The position numbers were made by a program, and so were the translations under genes. A model generated the notes under the pieces. It was not told the origin of the DNA, ran no database searches, and saw only the letters and a program-made list of their open reading frames with translations. From Poindextera sp035604135 (lineage in GTDB: Bacteria > Pseudomonadota > Alphaproteobacteria > Caulobacterales > Caulobacteraceae), in NCBI GenBank assembly GCA_035604135.1, contig DATNJB010000077.1:1-64000 (forward strand): 64,000 bases of DNA. Direction: 5' to 3'. Below are positions 52,919-61,454 of this stretch, piece by piece (position 1 is the stretch's first letter; each line of letters starts with the position of its first letter).

Positions 52919-53449
52919 ATGCGAATGGCCACAGACCCTTCAGACGGCCTGACGTTCCGTCCGATGGCGGCGGCCGACTTCCCGATGATGACGCGCTGGC
53001 TCGCCACGCCGCACGTGGAGGCCTTCTACCAGCCGGCGCCGATCAATCTGGACGGGGTGACCGAGCGATACGGCCCACGCCTCGACGAGGCGTGGCCGAC
53101 CCGTTGCCACATCGCGCTCAGCCACGGGCGGCCGTTCGGCTACTTGCAGTGCTACCGCAACGCCGACTGGCCGGACTGGAGCGAGACGACGGGTGTCGAA
53201 GGCGGCCTCAGTATCGACCTCTACATCGGCCAGGCGGATTTCGTCGGCCGCGGGTTCGGCCGTGCGATGCTTGCCGGCTACGTTCGCGATGTGGCCTTCG
53301 CGCGGTTCGCCGACGAGCGGCTATGCTACATCGCCCACGCAGTCGACAACGCGCCGGCGCTCGCCTGTTCGCAGGCCGTCGGCTTCCGCTTCGTGCGAAC
53401 CTTCGACGAGGGTGGCGTGGCCATGCGCCTCTTCGTGATCGAGCGCTGA
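52919..53449 (+). CDS. GNAT-family acetyltransferase, AAC(6')/siderophore-like
   Basis: A 176-residue GNAT. It starts LTFRPMAAADFPMMTRWLATPHVEAFY, then LSIDLYIGQADFVGRGFGRAMLAGYV (about 98-123, acetyl-CoA loop). AVDNAPALACSQAVGFRFVRTFDEGG closes the fold. The N-terminal pattern is that of acetyltransferases related to aminoglycoside 6'-N- and siderophore acetyltransferases, but a substrate cannot be assigned. It starts at ATG 52919 or 52925, just after the groEL terminator. Confidence 0.83.
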   Translation: MRMATDPSDGLTFRPMAAADFPMMTRWLATPHVEAFYQPAPINLDGVTERYGPRLDEAWPTRCHIALSHGRPFGYLQCYRNADWPDWSETTGVEGGLSIDLYIGQADFVGRGFGRAMLAGYVRDVAFARFADERLCYIAHAVDNAPALACSQAVGFRFVRTFDEGGVAMRLFVIER

Positions 53450-53451
53450 CT

Positions 53452-54495
53452 TCAGAGCTCCAGCCGGTAGGCGCGCTTGGCGGCGCCGGCGAAGAGGTCG
53501 GCCTTCTCGTCCGCGGAACAGCCCTTGGCGGTCAGTTTCAGGGCGTTCCACAGCACATCGTAGGTGCAGCTGCAGAGGTCGACGGGGAAGTTGCTCTCGA
53601 ACATCGCCCGCTTGGGCGTGAAGGCCTCGATACAGGTCTCGATGTACGGCCGCCATTCCTCGGCGAGCACGGTCGAGGGCCGGCTCTGCATGAAGGAATC
53701 GAAGCCCAGGAACGGCATGGCCAGCCCGCCCAGCTTCACGAACACGTTCTGGCAGGCGCCGATGGCGCGGATGTTGTCGCGCCAGATCCCGAAGCGCTCC
53801 TGCCGCTTGCCGGCGTAGGAGCCGATGCCGAGCGGCGTGCCGACGTGGTCGAGGATGAAGATCGTTTCCGGAAACGCCCGAGCTAGGTCGAGGAACTCGC
53901 CGAGCTGCGGCTCGAGCAGCCAAGCGTCGAACGATAGCCCGAACTTGGCGAAGCGCGCGAACCCCCTGCGGAAGGCATCGGACGGGTAGAGGCCGGGCGT
54001 CTGTCGCGCGAGCGGCCCCAGCACCTCGACGTCGGCGTCGTAGGAGGCGGAGTGGCGGATGCCGCGGAAGCGGCCGCTGGCTCGCATGTGCGCCTCGAGC
54101 GCCTGGGCGATCTCCGCCTCGCCCTGCGTCAGATCGGCGTGGCCGACGATGCCGGCGCAGGCGCGAACGGGGCCGTCGAGGCCGCTGGCGCTCATCGCCG
54201 CGACGCCGTTCACGAACTCGGTCTCGCCGACCGGCCGCAGATGTGCTGGCCCGTCGGCGCGGTACATGGCGCCGCACTGGACAAAAACGGTGGCGATGAC
54301 GTTGTGACCGCGCGTCAGGTCGGCCAGCAGCTCGTCGTGCAGATAGCGCGGCGCGAGCCTGATCACGTTCTCGAACCCATGCCGCACCGGGCCAGTCGCC
54401 GGCGGCAACCCTCGCCGGTCCCAGAGGTGGTGGTGCGGGTCGACGATCGGGAGCTCAGGCTCCAGGATCGCTTCCCTCAGTGCGGCGTCCGCCAT
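53452..54495 (-). CDS. Amidohydrolase 2-family metal-dependent hydrolase
   Basis: A 347-residue TIM-barrel enzyme. The metal-binding start is PIVDPHHHLWD near 16-26. FILDHVGTPLG near 217-227 and MFESNFPVD near 296-304 follow, with the usual late Asp region. Relatives hydrolyse lactones or decarboxylate small rings. Substrate unknown. It converges on the GNAT gene with a two-base gap. ATG 54495 follows GGGAGGAAG. Confidence 0.88.
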   Translation of the reverse strand: MADAALREAILEPELPIVDPHHHLWDRRGLPPATGPVRHGFENVIRLAPRYLHDELLADLTRGHNVIATVFVQCGAMYRADGPAHLRPVGETEFVNGVAAMSASGLDGPVRACAGIVGHADLTQGEAEIAQALEAHMRASGRFRGIRHSASYDADVEVLGPLARQTPGLYPSDAFRRGFARFAKFGLSFDAWLLEPQLGEFLDLARAFPETIFILDHVGTPLGIGSYAGKRQERFGIWRDNIRAIGACQNVFVKLGGLAMPFLGFDSFMQSRPSTVLAEEWRPYIETCIEAFTPKRAMFESNFPVDLCSCTYDVLWNALKLTAKGCSADEKADLFAGAAKRAYRLEL

Positions 54496-54628
54496 CGTCT
54501 TCCTCCCGTCGCTTGTTGTGCGCCGATGTCGTAAGGCCAAAGCGCGGCGGGCGACAAGCGGACGTGAAATCGCCGCGAAACAATGGCCACGACTATCGGC
54601 GTTATCCTTGCAAGGAGTCCGGCGCGTG

Positions 54629-55303
54629 ATGCGAGCTGCAAGACTGGCCATGGCGGCGACCGTCGTCTCTGTGGCCGTCGCGCCGACGTTGGCGCAGGCT
54701 CCGCAGCGCGCCGGCGAGCTCTTCGTCAGCCCAAGCGGCCAGCCGTTCCGTGCGCCCGCAGGCGCGCCTTATCCGGTGGCGCAGTGGTTCGCCCAGGCCG
54801 ACAAACGAGGCGACGGCAAGGTCGACAAGGGCGAACTCCGCGCTGACGCCGAGGCCTTCTTCCGCGTGTTGGACAAGAACGGCGACGGCGTCATCGATCC
54901 CTTCGAGTTGCAGGCGTACGAGCAGGACGTCGTTCCTGAGATCCTCGGCGCCTATCGCATCCCGGAGGGGCAGGTCATCGGTTTCCCGCGCGGCGCGGGC
55001 GGCCCAGGCCCCCGCCGCGGCCTGTTCGGCCGCCGCCAGCAGGCCCCGGGCGATCCTGGCGAGGCCAGCGTGCTGGACGGCGCCGCGCCGTATGAGCTCG
55101 TCCCCGATCCGGAGCCGGTCGCCTCGACGGATTTCGCCGGCGACGGGCGGATCACGCTCGCCGAGTTCCTCAGGGCGGTCGACCAGCGGTTCGACCGCCT
55201 GGACGCCAAGCACAGAGGCTTCCTGCTCCTGGCCGACCTGCCGAAGACGGTGGCGCAAAAGGACGCCGATCAGGCCGCCCGCGACGCCGCGGCGCGGCGC
55301 TGA
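54629..55303 (+). CDS. Exported EF-hand protein
   Basis: A 224-residue protein with a signal peptide (MRAARLAMAATVVSVAVAPTLAQA, about 1-24). Two canonical EF-hand loops lie at about 60-71 and 80-93 (DKRGDGKVDKGEL, DKNGDGVIDPFEL). A third, weaker loop is at about 168 (DFAGDGRITLAEF). Calcium binding in the periplasm is likely. AAGGAG precedes the start. The function is unknown; such proteins are common in Caulobacter-type genomes. Confidence 0.85.
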   Translation: MRAARLAMAATVVSVAVAPTLAQAPQRAGELFVSPSGQPFRAPAGAPYPVAQWFAQADKRGDGKVDKGELRADAEAFFRVLDKNGDGVIDPFELQAYEQDVVPEILGAYRIPEGQVIGFPRGAGGPGPRRGLFGRRQQAPGDPGEASVLDGAAPYELVPDPEPVASTDFAGDGRITLAEFLRAVDQRFDRLDAKHRGFLLLADLPKTVAQKDADQAARDAAARR

Positions 55304-55377
55304 CGTCGACCTGGCGCCTGCTGCGGTCGGCGCGAGCGGGATTTACCTAGGCCGTATCCCGGCCTAACAGCCCTCGG

Positions 55378-56208
55378 ATGACTCCCATCGTCATCGCCCT
55401 CGTCCTCGGCGCGGCGTTGCTGCACGCAAGCTGGAACGCGATCCTGCGCGGCGGCGCCGATCGCCTCTGGTCGGTGACGATCATGTGCGGCGTCTCGATC
55501 GTGGTGGCGCTGCCCTTCCTTTTCCTGCTGCCTTCGCCGGCGCGGGCGAGCTGGATCTGCATCGGCCTCTCCTCGGCGTTGCAGGTCAGCTACTGCTTCT
55601 TCCTCGTCCGCGCCTATCACCACGGCGGCCTGGCGCAGGTCTATCCGATCGCGCGCGGGACGGCGCCGCTCCTCGTCACGCTGGGCGCGGCGGTCGTGGT
55701 TGGGCAGAGACTCACGCCCGCGGCGCTCGCCGGCGTCATCCTCGTCTCGTTGGGCATCATGGCGCTGGCCTTCGAGCGGGCGCGGCTGGCGGCCGCGTCC
55801 ACGCTGTATGCGCTGGCGACCGGCGGCTTCATCGCGGCCTATACGGTGACCGACGGCATCGGCGCCCGGCTCGCCGGCAACCCGCAGTCCTACACCGCCT
55901 GGCTGTTCGTGGTGCAGGGACTGGGCATGATCGCCGCCTACACCGTGGCGCGCGGCCGGCTCGCGCTCCCGCGCGACGGGGAGATGCTGAGGGCCGTCAT
56001 CGGCGGCGTCTTTGGGTTGATCTCCTACGGCGTGGTGATCTGGGCTCTGGCGCGCGCGCCGATGGGCCAGGTCTCCGCCCTGCGCGAAACCAGCATCCTC
56101 TTTGCGGCCGTGCTGGGCGCCCTCTTCCTGAAGGAGAAGGTGACGCTGCCGCGGGCCGGCGCGGCGGCGATGATCGCGGCGGGCGCGGTGGTGCTGGCCG
56201 CCGGATGA
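55378..56208 (+). CDS. EamA-family (DMT) transporter
   Basis: A 276-residue membrane protein with ten hydrophobic segments and two EamA repeats. Features include LLHASWNAILRGGADRLWSV near 15-34 and AYHHGGLAQVYPIARGTAPLLVTLGA near 79-104. Relatives export amino acids or metabolites. Substrate unknown. The next gene overlaps its stop. Confidence 0.88.
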   Translation: MTPIVIALVLGAALLHASWNAILRGGADRLWSVTIMCGVSIVVALPFLFLLPSPARASWICIGLSSALQVSYCFFLVRAYHHGGLAQVYPIARGTAPLLVTLGAAVVVGQRLTPAALAGVILVSLGIMALAFERARLAAASTLYALATGGFIAAYTVTDGIGARLAGNPQSYTAWLFVVQGLGMIAAYTVARGRLALPRDGEMLRAVIGGVFGLISYGVVIWALARAPMGQVSALRETSILFAAVLGALFLKEKVTLPRAGAAAMIAAGAVVLAAG

Positions 56209-57026
56209 CCGACGCCGATCCGTTCCAGCCCTGGCTCGAGCGATGGACGCTGACCCCGGACGGGGCGGCGTTTTCGACCAAGTTCGGCAGCCGGCTTATG
56301 CCCGTGCGCGCGGGCGGCGCGGCCGCCATGCTGAAGGTCGCCGGCCACCCGGAGGAAGAGAACGGCGGCGTGCTTATGGCCTGGTGGCGCGGCGACGGGG
56401 CTGCCCGCGTGCTGCAAATCGAGGGGCCGGCGATCCTGCTCGAACGGCTGTCCGGCGAGCGCGACCTGGCGACGATGGCGCGGAGCGGCGAGGACGATGC
56501 GGCGACGCGCGTGCTCTGCGACACCGCCATGCGCTTGCACGCGCCGCGCTCTGGCCCGCCGCCCGCAACGCTCGTTCCGCTCGATCGATGGCACGACTCC
56601 TTGGCCCAGGCGGCGGCGAGCCGGGGCGGCCTCTTTGCGGAGGCCTGGCGCGTCGCGCGGGACCTGCTCGCGCAACCGCGCGAGGCCGTCGTGCTGCACG
56701 GCGACCTGCACCATGGCAACGTCCTGGACGGCGGTCCGCGCGGGTGGCTCGCCATCGATCCGAAGGGCCTCATCGGCGAGCGCGGGTTCGACTATGCCAA
56801 CCTGTTCCGCAACCCCGACGCCGAGATCGCGCTCAAGCCCGGGCGCCTCGCCCGCCAGGCGCGGATCGTGGCCGAGACGGCCGCGCTCGAGCCGGGGCGA
56901 CTGCTCGCCTGGGTGTTCACCTATGCGGTGCTGGGCGCGGCCTGGAGCCTGGAGGGCGGCCACGACGCCGACGCCGCGGTCGGGCTCCAAATCGCCGAGA
57001 TCGCCAAGGCTGAGATGGCGCGCTAG
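56205..57026 (+). CDS. APH-type phosphotransferase (streptomycin 6-kinase/hydroxyurea-resistance family)
   Basis: A 273-residue kinase-fold protein. The catalytic loop is VVLHGDLHHGNVLDG (about 163-177) with Asp and Asn; the following metal site is AIDPKGLIGERGFDYANLFRNP near 183-204. This pattern fits the aminoglycoside 6-phosphotransferase/hydroxyurea family. As a chromosomal gene it may act on another small molecule. It is translated with the EamA transporter and converges on pip at CTAG. Confidence 0.82.
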   Translation: MTDADPFQPWLERWTLTPDGAAFSTKFGSRLMPVRAGGAAAMLKVAGHPEEENGGVLMAWWRGDGAARVLQIEGPAILLERLSGERDLATMARSGEDDAATRVLCDTAMRLHAPRSGPPPATLVPLDRWHDSLAQAAASRGGLFAEAWRVARDLLAQPREAVVLHGDLHHGNVLDGGPRGWLAIDPKGLIGERGFDYANLFRNPDAEIALKPGRLARQARIVAETAALEPGRLLAWVFTYAVLGAAWSLEGGHDADAAVGLQIAEIAKAEMAR

Positions 57027-57982
57027 TCCCGCGCGAAGCGGTCGAGCGCGGCCACCACGCTCTCGTTCATGCCCGGCGTCTGCGTCTCGTGGCCGGCGTT
57101 CTCGACCACGATCAGCTCGCTGCCCGGCCAGGCCTTGTGCAGGGCCCAGGGCCCTTCGAGCGGCGCGCCGAGGTCCAGCCGGCCGTGTACGAGGACGCCG
57201 GGAATGCCGGACAGCCGATGGGCGTCGCGCAGCAGCTGGTCGTCCTCGAGCCAGGCGTCGTGGCTGAAGTAGTGGGTGACGATGCGGGCAAAGACCATCA
57301 CGAACCGCGGGTCCTCGTAGCGCGCCGGCCGAACGAGCTTCGGGTCGATCGAGATGACGGCGGCCTCCCAGTCGCACCAGGCGAGGGCGGCCTTCTCGCG
57401 CACCGCCGCATCCGGCGAGGCCAAGAGGTCGCGATAGGCGTGCACCAGATTGGCGGCGGGATCGGTGACCCCCGCGCCGGCGCGGAACCGCTCCCAGGCC
57501 TCCGGAAAGTAGCGGCCGACGCCGTGATAGAGCCAGTGGATGTCGGCCGGGCGGGTGAGCCCGACGTGCGACAGCACCATCGCCTCGACCCGTTCCGGAT
57601 GCCGCTCCGCGTAGGACAACGCCAGCGTCGAGCCCCAGGAGCCGCCGAAGACCACCCACCGCTCGACGCCAAGACGCAGACGCAGGGCCTCGATGTCGGC
57701 CAGCAGGCGTCCGGTGGTGTTGGTCGAAAGGTCCACGGCGATGTCGCTCGCATGCGGCAGGCTGCGGCCGCTTCCGCGCTGATCGAACAGGATCGCGCGA
57801 TAGGCCGTCGGATCGAACAGCCGCCGCATGCCTGGGGTGCAGCCGGAGCCCGGGCCGCCGTGCAGGACGAGCGCCGGCCTGCCGGCCGGATGGCCGCACG
57901 CTTCCCAGTAGACCCTCTGCCCGTCGCCGACGTCGAGCAGTCCGGTCTCGTAGGGCTGGATCGGGGGATGGAGGGCCGCCAT
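57023..57982 (-). CDS. pip: Prolyl aminopeptidase (proline iminopeptidase)
   Basis: A 319-residue alpha/beta hydrolase. The oxyanion segment is LVLHGGPGSGCTPGMRRLFDP (about 38-58) and DQRGSGRSLPHA follows. The nucleophile Ser is in VVFGGSWGSTLALSYAERHP near 108-127. Asp in VHGRLDLGAPL and His in ENAGHE complete the triad. It removes N-terminal proline. The upstream gntK is 32 bases away on the same strand. Confidence 0.95.
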   Translation of the reverse strand: MAALHPPIQPYETGLLDVGDGQRVYWEACGHPAGRPALVLHGGPGSGCTPGMRRLFDPTAYRAILFDQRGSGRSLPHASDIAVDLSTNTTGRLLADIEALRLRLGVERWVVFGGSWGSTLALSYAERHPERVEAMVLSHVGLTRPADIHWLYHGVGRYFPEAWERFRAGAGVTDPAANLVHAYRDLLASPDAAVREKAALAWCDWEAAVISIDPKLVRPARYEDPRFVMVFARIVTHYFSHDAWLEDDQLLRDAHRLSGIPGVLVHGRLDLGAPLEGPWALHKAWPGSELIVVENAGHETQTPGMNESVVAALDRFARD

Positions 57983-58014
57983 CGCCGGCTCCTGCACCGC
58001 CCGGGCGCGCGTGG

Positions 58015-58518
58015 TCAAGCCACCCGGCGCGCGATCGCCTCGACCAGCACGTCCGCCGGCGGGCCGATGTCGACGACGATGGCGTGCTCGTCCCGGCCCG
58101 GCGGCTCGAGTGCGGCGAACTGGGTGGGCAGCAGCGATGCGGGCCAGTAGTGGCCGGTCCGGTGCTCGAGCCGGTCGGCGATCAGCGCCTCGGACCCCGC
58201 GAGATAGACGGCCCTGAGCGCGGGCCGGCCGGCACGCAGCCGCGCGCGATAGGCTCGCTTCAGCGCCGAGCAGGCGATGACCGAGGCGCGGCCCTCGGCC
58301 GCCTGCGCATCGATCCACCGGCCGACGGCGTCCAGCCACGGCCAGCGGTCTGCGTCATCCAGCGCAGCGCCGCTGCGCATCTTCTCGACATTGGCTTTCG
58401 GGTGCAGATCGTCGGCGTCGAGGAAGGCCCAGCCCAGTCGTTCGGCGAGCATCCGGCCGATCGTGGTCTTCCCCGCGCCGGAGACGCCGAACACCAGAAT
58501 GGCGGGCGGTCCGCTCAT
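58015..58518 (-). CDS. gntK: Gluconokinase
   Basis: A 167-residue P-loop kinase. The Walker A is GVSGAGKTTIGRMLA (about 11-25). FLDADDLHPKANVEKM near 32-47 and VIACSALKRAYRARLR near 80-95 are typical of gluconokinase. RTGHYWPASLLPTQFAALEPP contains the lid. It phosphorylates gluconate for the Entner-Doudoroff route. ATG 58518; the frame is open upstream but without family similarity. Confidence 0.93.
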   Translation of the reverse strand: MSGPPAILVFGVSGAGKTTIGRMLAERLGWAFLDADDLHPKANVEKMRSGAALDDADRWPWLDAVGRWIDAQAAEGRASVIACSALKRAYRARLRAGRPALRAVYLAGSEALIADRLEHRTGHYWPASLLPTQFAALEPPGRDEHAIVVDIGPPADVLVEAIARRVA

Positions 58519-58593
58519 CGGGCGCCGCGTTGACAGGGGCCGGCCGCGGCTCCAACTAGGGTCGGCATCAGCGAAAAACGGAGCGCGTGAACC

Positions 58594-60234
58594 ATGGCGG
58601 GGTGGGCCTATGCGGACATCTGGGAAGAGATAGCGGCCGCGGCTCCGGCTCGCCGCGCCCAGGTGCAGGGCCTGCGCGAGCTGAGCTGGGGCGAATTCGA
58701 CGCCCGCGCCAACGCCGTCGCGCGGTTCCTGCTCGATGCGGGCCTGAAGCGCCAGTCCAAGGTCGCGGCCTTCCTCTACAACGGGCCTGAATATCTCGAG
58801 ACCTACTACGCCTGCTTCAAGGCGGGGCTCGTTCCCGTCAACACCAACTACCGCTACGGCGAAGACGAGCTCGTCTACCTGTTCGACAACGCCGACGCCG
58901 AGGCGGTCGTCTTCCATACGGCTTTCGCCGAGGCCGCCGGAAGGGCCCGCGCCCGCCTCCCGCAGGTGAAGCGCTGGATCGCCGTGGAGCTCCCCGGCCA
59001 TCCGACGCCGGACTGGGCGGATAGCTATGCGGCGATCGCCGGGCGGCACGAGAGCCGGGTGATCGCGCCCTGGGGCCGCTCCGGCGACGATCTCCTCTTC
59101 ATGTACACCGGCGGCACGACCGGCATGCCCAAGGGCGTGATGTGGCGGCAGGAGGATCTGTTCAAGGTGCTCGGCGGCGGCGGCAATCTGCTCGAGGGCC
59201 TGCCGCCGCTCGAAACGGCCGCTGAGGCCGGCGCCCGCGCCCGCGCATCCGAAGGGCGTGAAGGCTCGATCATGCGGCTTGTGCTCGCCGCAGCCCCGCT
59301 GATGCATGCGACAGCGCAGTTCACGGCGCTCGGCGCGCTAACGGGCGGCGGCGCGATCGCCATGCTGCCGTCGCACCGGCTGGACGCCGTCGAGCTCTGG
59401 GACGAGGTCGAGCGGCTCGGGATCACCGGCGTCACGATCGTCGGCCAGGCCTTCGCGCAGCCGATGCTGCAGGCGCTGGACGCCAATCCTGGACGCTGGG
59501 ATTTAAGCCGTCTGCGCGTGATCAACTCGTCCGGCACGGTCTGGAGCCACGAGAACAAGCAGGGCCTGCTCGGCCACGCGCCGCACATCGCCCTGTTCGA
59601 CAGCCTCGGCTCATCGGAAGCCGTCGGCGTCGGCGGCTCGACGTCAAGCGCGGGCCAGACGGCGGAGACGGCCAAGTTCATGCTCGGACCGAACACCGCG
59701 GTGTTCACCGAGGATGGCCGCCGCGTCGAGCCGGGGTCGGGCGAGCGCGGCCTGCTCGCACTCGCGGGATTCCTGCCGGTCGGCTACTACAAGGACGAGG
59801 AGAAGTCGGCCAAGACCTTCAGCACGTTCGAGGGCCGTCGCTGGTCGGTCCCGGGCGACTTCGCCACCGTGGAGGCGGATGGAACGCTCCAGCTGCTCGG
59901 CCGCGGCTCGCAGGTGGTCAACACCGGCGGCGAGAAGGTCTTCCCCGAAGAGGTCGAGGAGGCGCTGAAACGCCACCCCGCCGTGCGCGACGCCGTCGTG
60001 GTCGGCGTGCCCGACGAGCGGTTCGGCGAGCGGGTCTGCGCGGTGGTGGAAGTCGAGGATGGCGTCGAGCCGCCGACGCTGGAGGCTCTGTCGGGGCACG
60101 TCCGGGCGCATCTGGCCGACTACAAGGCCCCGCGCGCGCTCGTGCTTGCGCCGGTGGCGCGCTCGCCGAACGGCAAGGTCGACTACAAGCAAAGCCGGGC
60201 GCTGGCGCTGGAACGGCTGAAGATCAACGCCTGA
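58594..60234 (+). CDS. Acyl-CoA synthetase (AMP-forming)
   Basis: A 546-residue ANL-superfamily ligase. The AMP motif is LLFMYTGGTTGMPKGVMWRQED (about 168-189). GERGLLALAGFLPVGYYKDEEKSAKTF near 386-412 and VVNTGGEKVFPEEVEEAL near 445-462 are typical of fatty acyl-CoA or related synthetases. The motif NGKVDYKQ near the end holds the catalytic Lys. Substrate unknown (FadD3-like or medium chain). Confidence 0.9.
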   Translation: MAGWAYADIWEEIAAAAPARRAQVQGLRELSWGEFDARANAVARFLLDAGLKRQSKVAAFLYNGPEYLETYYACFKAGLVPVNTNYRYGEDELVYLFDNADAEAVVFHTAFAEAAGRARARLPQVKRWIAVELPGHPTPDWADSYAAIAGRHESRVIAPWGRSGDDLLFMYTGGTTGMPKGVMWRQEDLFKVLGGGGNLLEGLPPLETAAEAGARARASEGREGSIMRLVLAAAPLMHATAQFTALGALTGGGAIAMLPSHRLDAVELWDEVERLGITGVTIVGQAFAQPMLQALDANPGRWDLSRLRVINSSGTVWSHENKQGLLGHAPHIALFDSLGSSEAVGVGGSTSSAGQTAETAKFMLGPNTAVFTEDGRRVEPGSGERGLLALAGFLPVGYYKDEEKSAKTFSTFEGRRWSVPGDFATVEADGTLQLLGRGSQVVNTGGEKVFPEEVEEALKRHPAVRDAVVVGVPDERFGERVCAVVEVEDGVEPPTLEALSGHVRAHLADYKAPRALVLAPVARSPNGKVDYKQSRALALERLKINA

Positions 60235-60242
60235 TCAAGCCG

Positions 60243-60300
60243 ACGGACCAGATCTACGTCCCGCCCGATCAGCGCGTCAGGATCAGATCTGGTAGTCCGT
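60243..60300 (+). repeat. Imperfect inverted repeat after the acyl-CoA synthetase gene
   Basis: ACGGACCAGATCT (60243-60255) pairs with AGATCTGG and TCCGT (60285-60300), with a TAG bulge in the second arm and a 29-base loop. It lies just after the stop at 60234. It may help end transcription. Confidence 0.5.
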
Positions 60301-60315
60301 TTGAAGAAAGGTGGA

Positions 60316-60337
60316 GCCCGTCGCGTAAGCGACGGGC
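60316..60337. terminator. Strong hairpin in the fadD-like/hisG convergent gap
   Basis: GCCCGTCGC (60316-60324) and GCGACGGGC (60329-60337) form a perfect 9-bp stem with a GTAA loop. No T-run follows on either strand. Its place between convergent genes suggests a bidirectional stop or transcript-end protection. The rest of 60235-60491 shows no gene. Confidence 0.55.
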
Positions 60338-60491
60338 CCGGAGAATCGAAGCGGGCGTTTCCTCCCCGAAACGCAGACGATGCGGCTCTGGCGGCCGGTT
60401 TCGTCTTTCGCCCGTGAAACAAACGGCGTTTTCGCAATCATGTCAATCCGTTAGAGAAGCGTAGCCGCAAGCTTCGGTTGTGACTGCTGCG

Positions 60492-61454
60492 TCAAGCGCG
60501 CAGGCCGAGCCGCTGCTCGAGCGTTTCGGCCGCCTCGGTGCGTTTCTCGAACGCGAAGTTGGGGTGCACGACCGATACCGGCCCGACGCTCGCGGCGGCC
60601 AGCGCTTCGGCGACGTCCAACAAATCATCGTCGCCGACGAGGAGGCCCTGCGCCCGCCGTGTCGCGCCGCGGGCGAGGAAGCGCTCGGTCGCGGAGCGGG
60701 CCGGGGTCTCCTGTTCGGTCGGCCATGACACCAGGACCGTCGCCCGCGCCCGGGCCCGGGCTTCGACGACGCCGAGCAGGCGGGCCGCCTGGGCGAACTG
60801 CGCCTTGGTCCAGTCGGCCGCGAGGCTGGCGCACAGTTGCGCCTGGCTCTTGAGGATCAGACCGTCCGCCAGCGGTCGCAACCCGTTGGCGCGCAACGTC
60901 GCGCCGGTCGTCATGATGTCGACGATCAGTTCGGCCTGGCCGGCCGCTGGCGCCCCCTCGGTCGCGCCGCTCGACTCCACGATCCGATAGTCGACCACGC
61001 CGTGGGCGGCGAAGAAGCCGCGTGTCTGCACCATGTATTTGGTCGCCACCCGCATGCGGCGGCCGGTGCGCGCCACGTAGGCGGCGCCGACCTCTTCGAG
61101 GTCGACCATGGTCTCGACATCGATCCAGCTCGCCGGCGCAGCGACCACCAGATCCGCGCGTCCGAAGCCAAGGGCGCGGAGCAGCAGCACATGCGCATCG
61201 GCGGCCTCGCGTTCGCGCAGCAGATCCTCGCCGCTGACCCCTAGGTGGATCTCGCCGGTGTCGAGGCCCTGGGCGATGTCCGCCGCCGAGAGAAGCAGCA
61301 CGCGGATCCCGGGCAACTCCTTGATCGCCGCGACGTAGCCGCGTTCGCCGCCGTCGGCCTCGAGCGTCAGGCCGCAATCGGCGAGCCAGTCTTCGGCCTG
61401 CTCTTTCAGCCGGCCCTTGGAGAAGAGCCCGAACGTCAGCAAATCGGCGCTCAT
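60492..61454 (-). CDS. hisG: ATP phosphoribosyltransferase catalytic subunit
   Basis: A 320-residue enzyme of the first step of histidine synthesis. It begins LLTFGLFSKGRLKEQAEDWLADCGL. The PRPP-binding motif is ELIVDIMTTGATLRANGL near 175-192. The length is close to the long (ACT-bearing) form, yet the C-terminal part (ARARATVLVSWPTEQE onward) does not look like the usual ACT domain and hisZ is present. It overlaps hisZ by four bases. Confidence 0.93.
   Translation of the reverse strand: MSADLLTFGLFSKGRLKEQAEDWLADCGLTLEADGGERGYVAAIKELPGIRVLLLSAADIAQGLDTGEIHLGVSGEDLLREREAADAHVLLLRALGFGRADLVVAAPASWIDVETMVDLEEVGAAYVARTGRRMRVATKYMVQTRGFFAAHGVVDYRIVESSGATEGAPAAGQAELIVDIMTTGATLRANGLRPLADGLILKSQAQLCASLAADWTKAQFAQAARLLGVVEARARARATVLVSWPTEQETPARSATERFLARGATRRAQGLLVGDDDLLDVAEALAAASVGPVSVVHPNFAFEKRTEAAETLEQRLGLRA

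Noticed and set aside
60330..60365. tRNA or tmRNA-like end on the minus strand (TTCGATTCTC near a CTCCACC)
   Set aside because: The loop would be 11 bases rather than 7, there is no CCA end at the right place, and no matching 5' acceptor strand.
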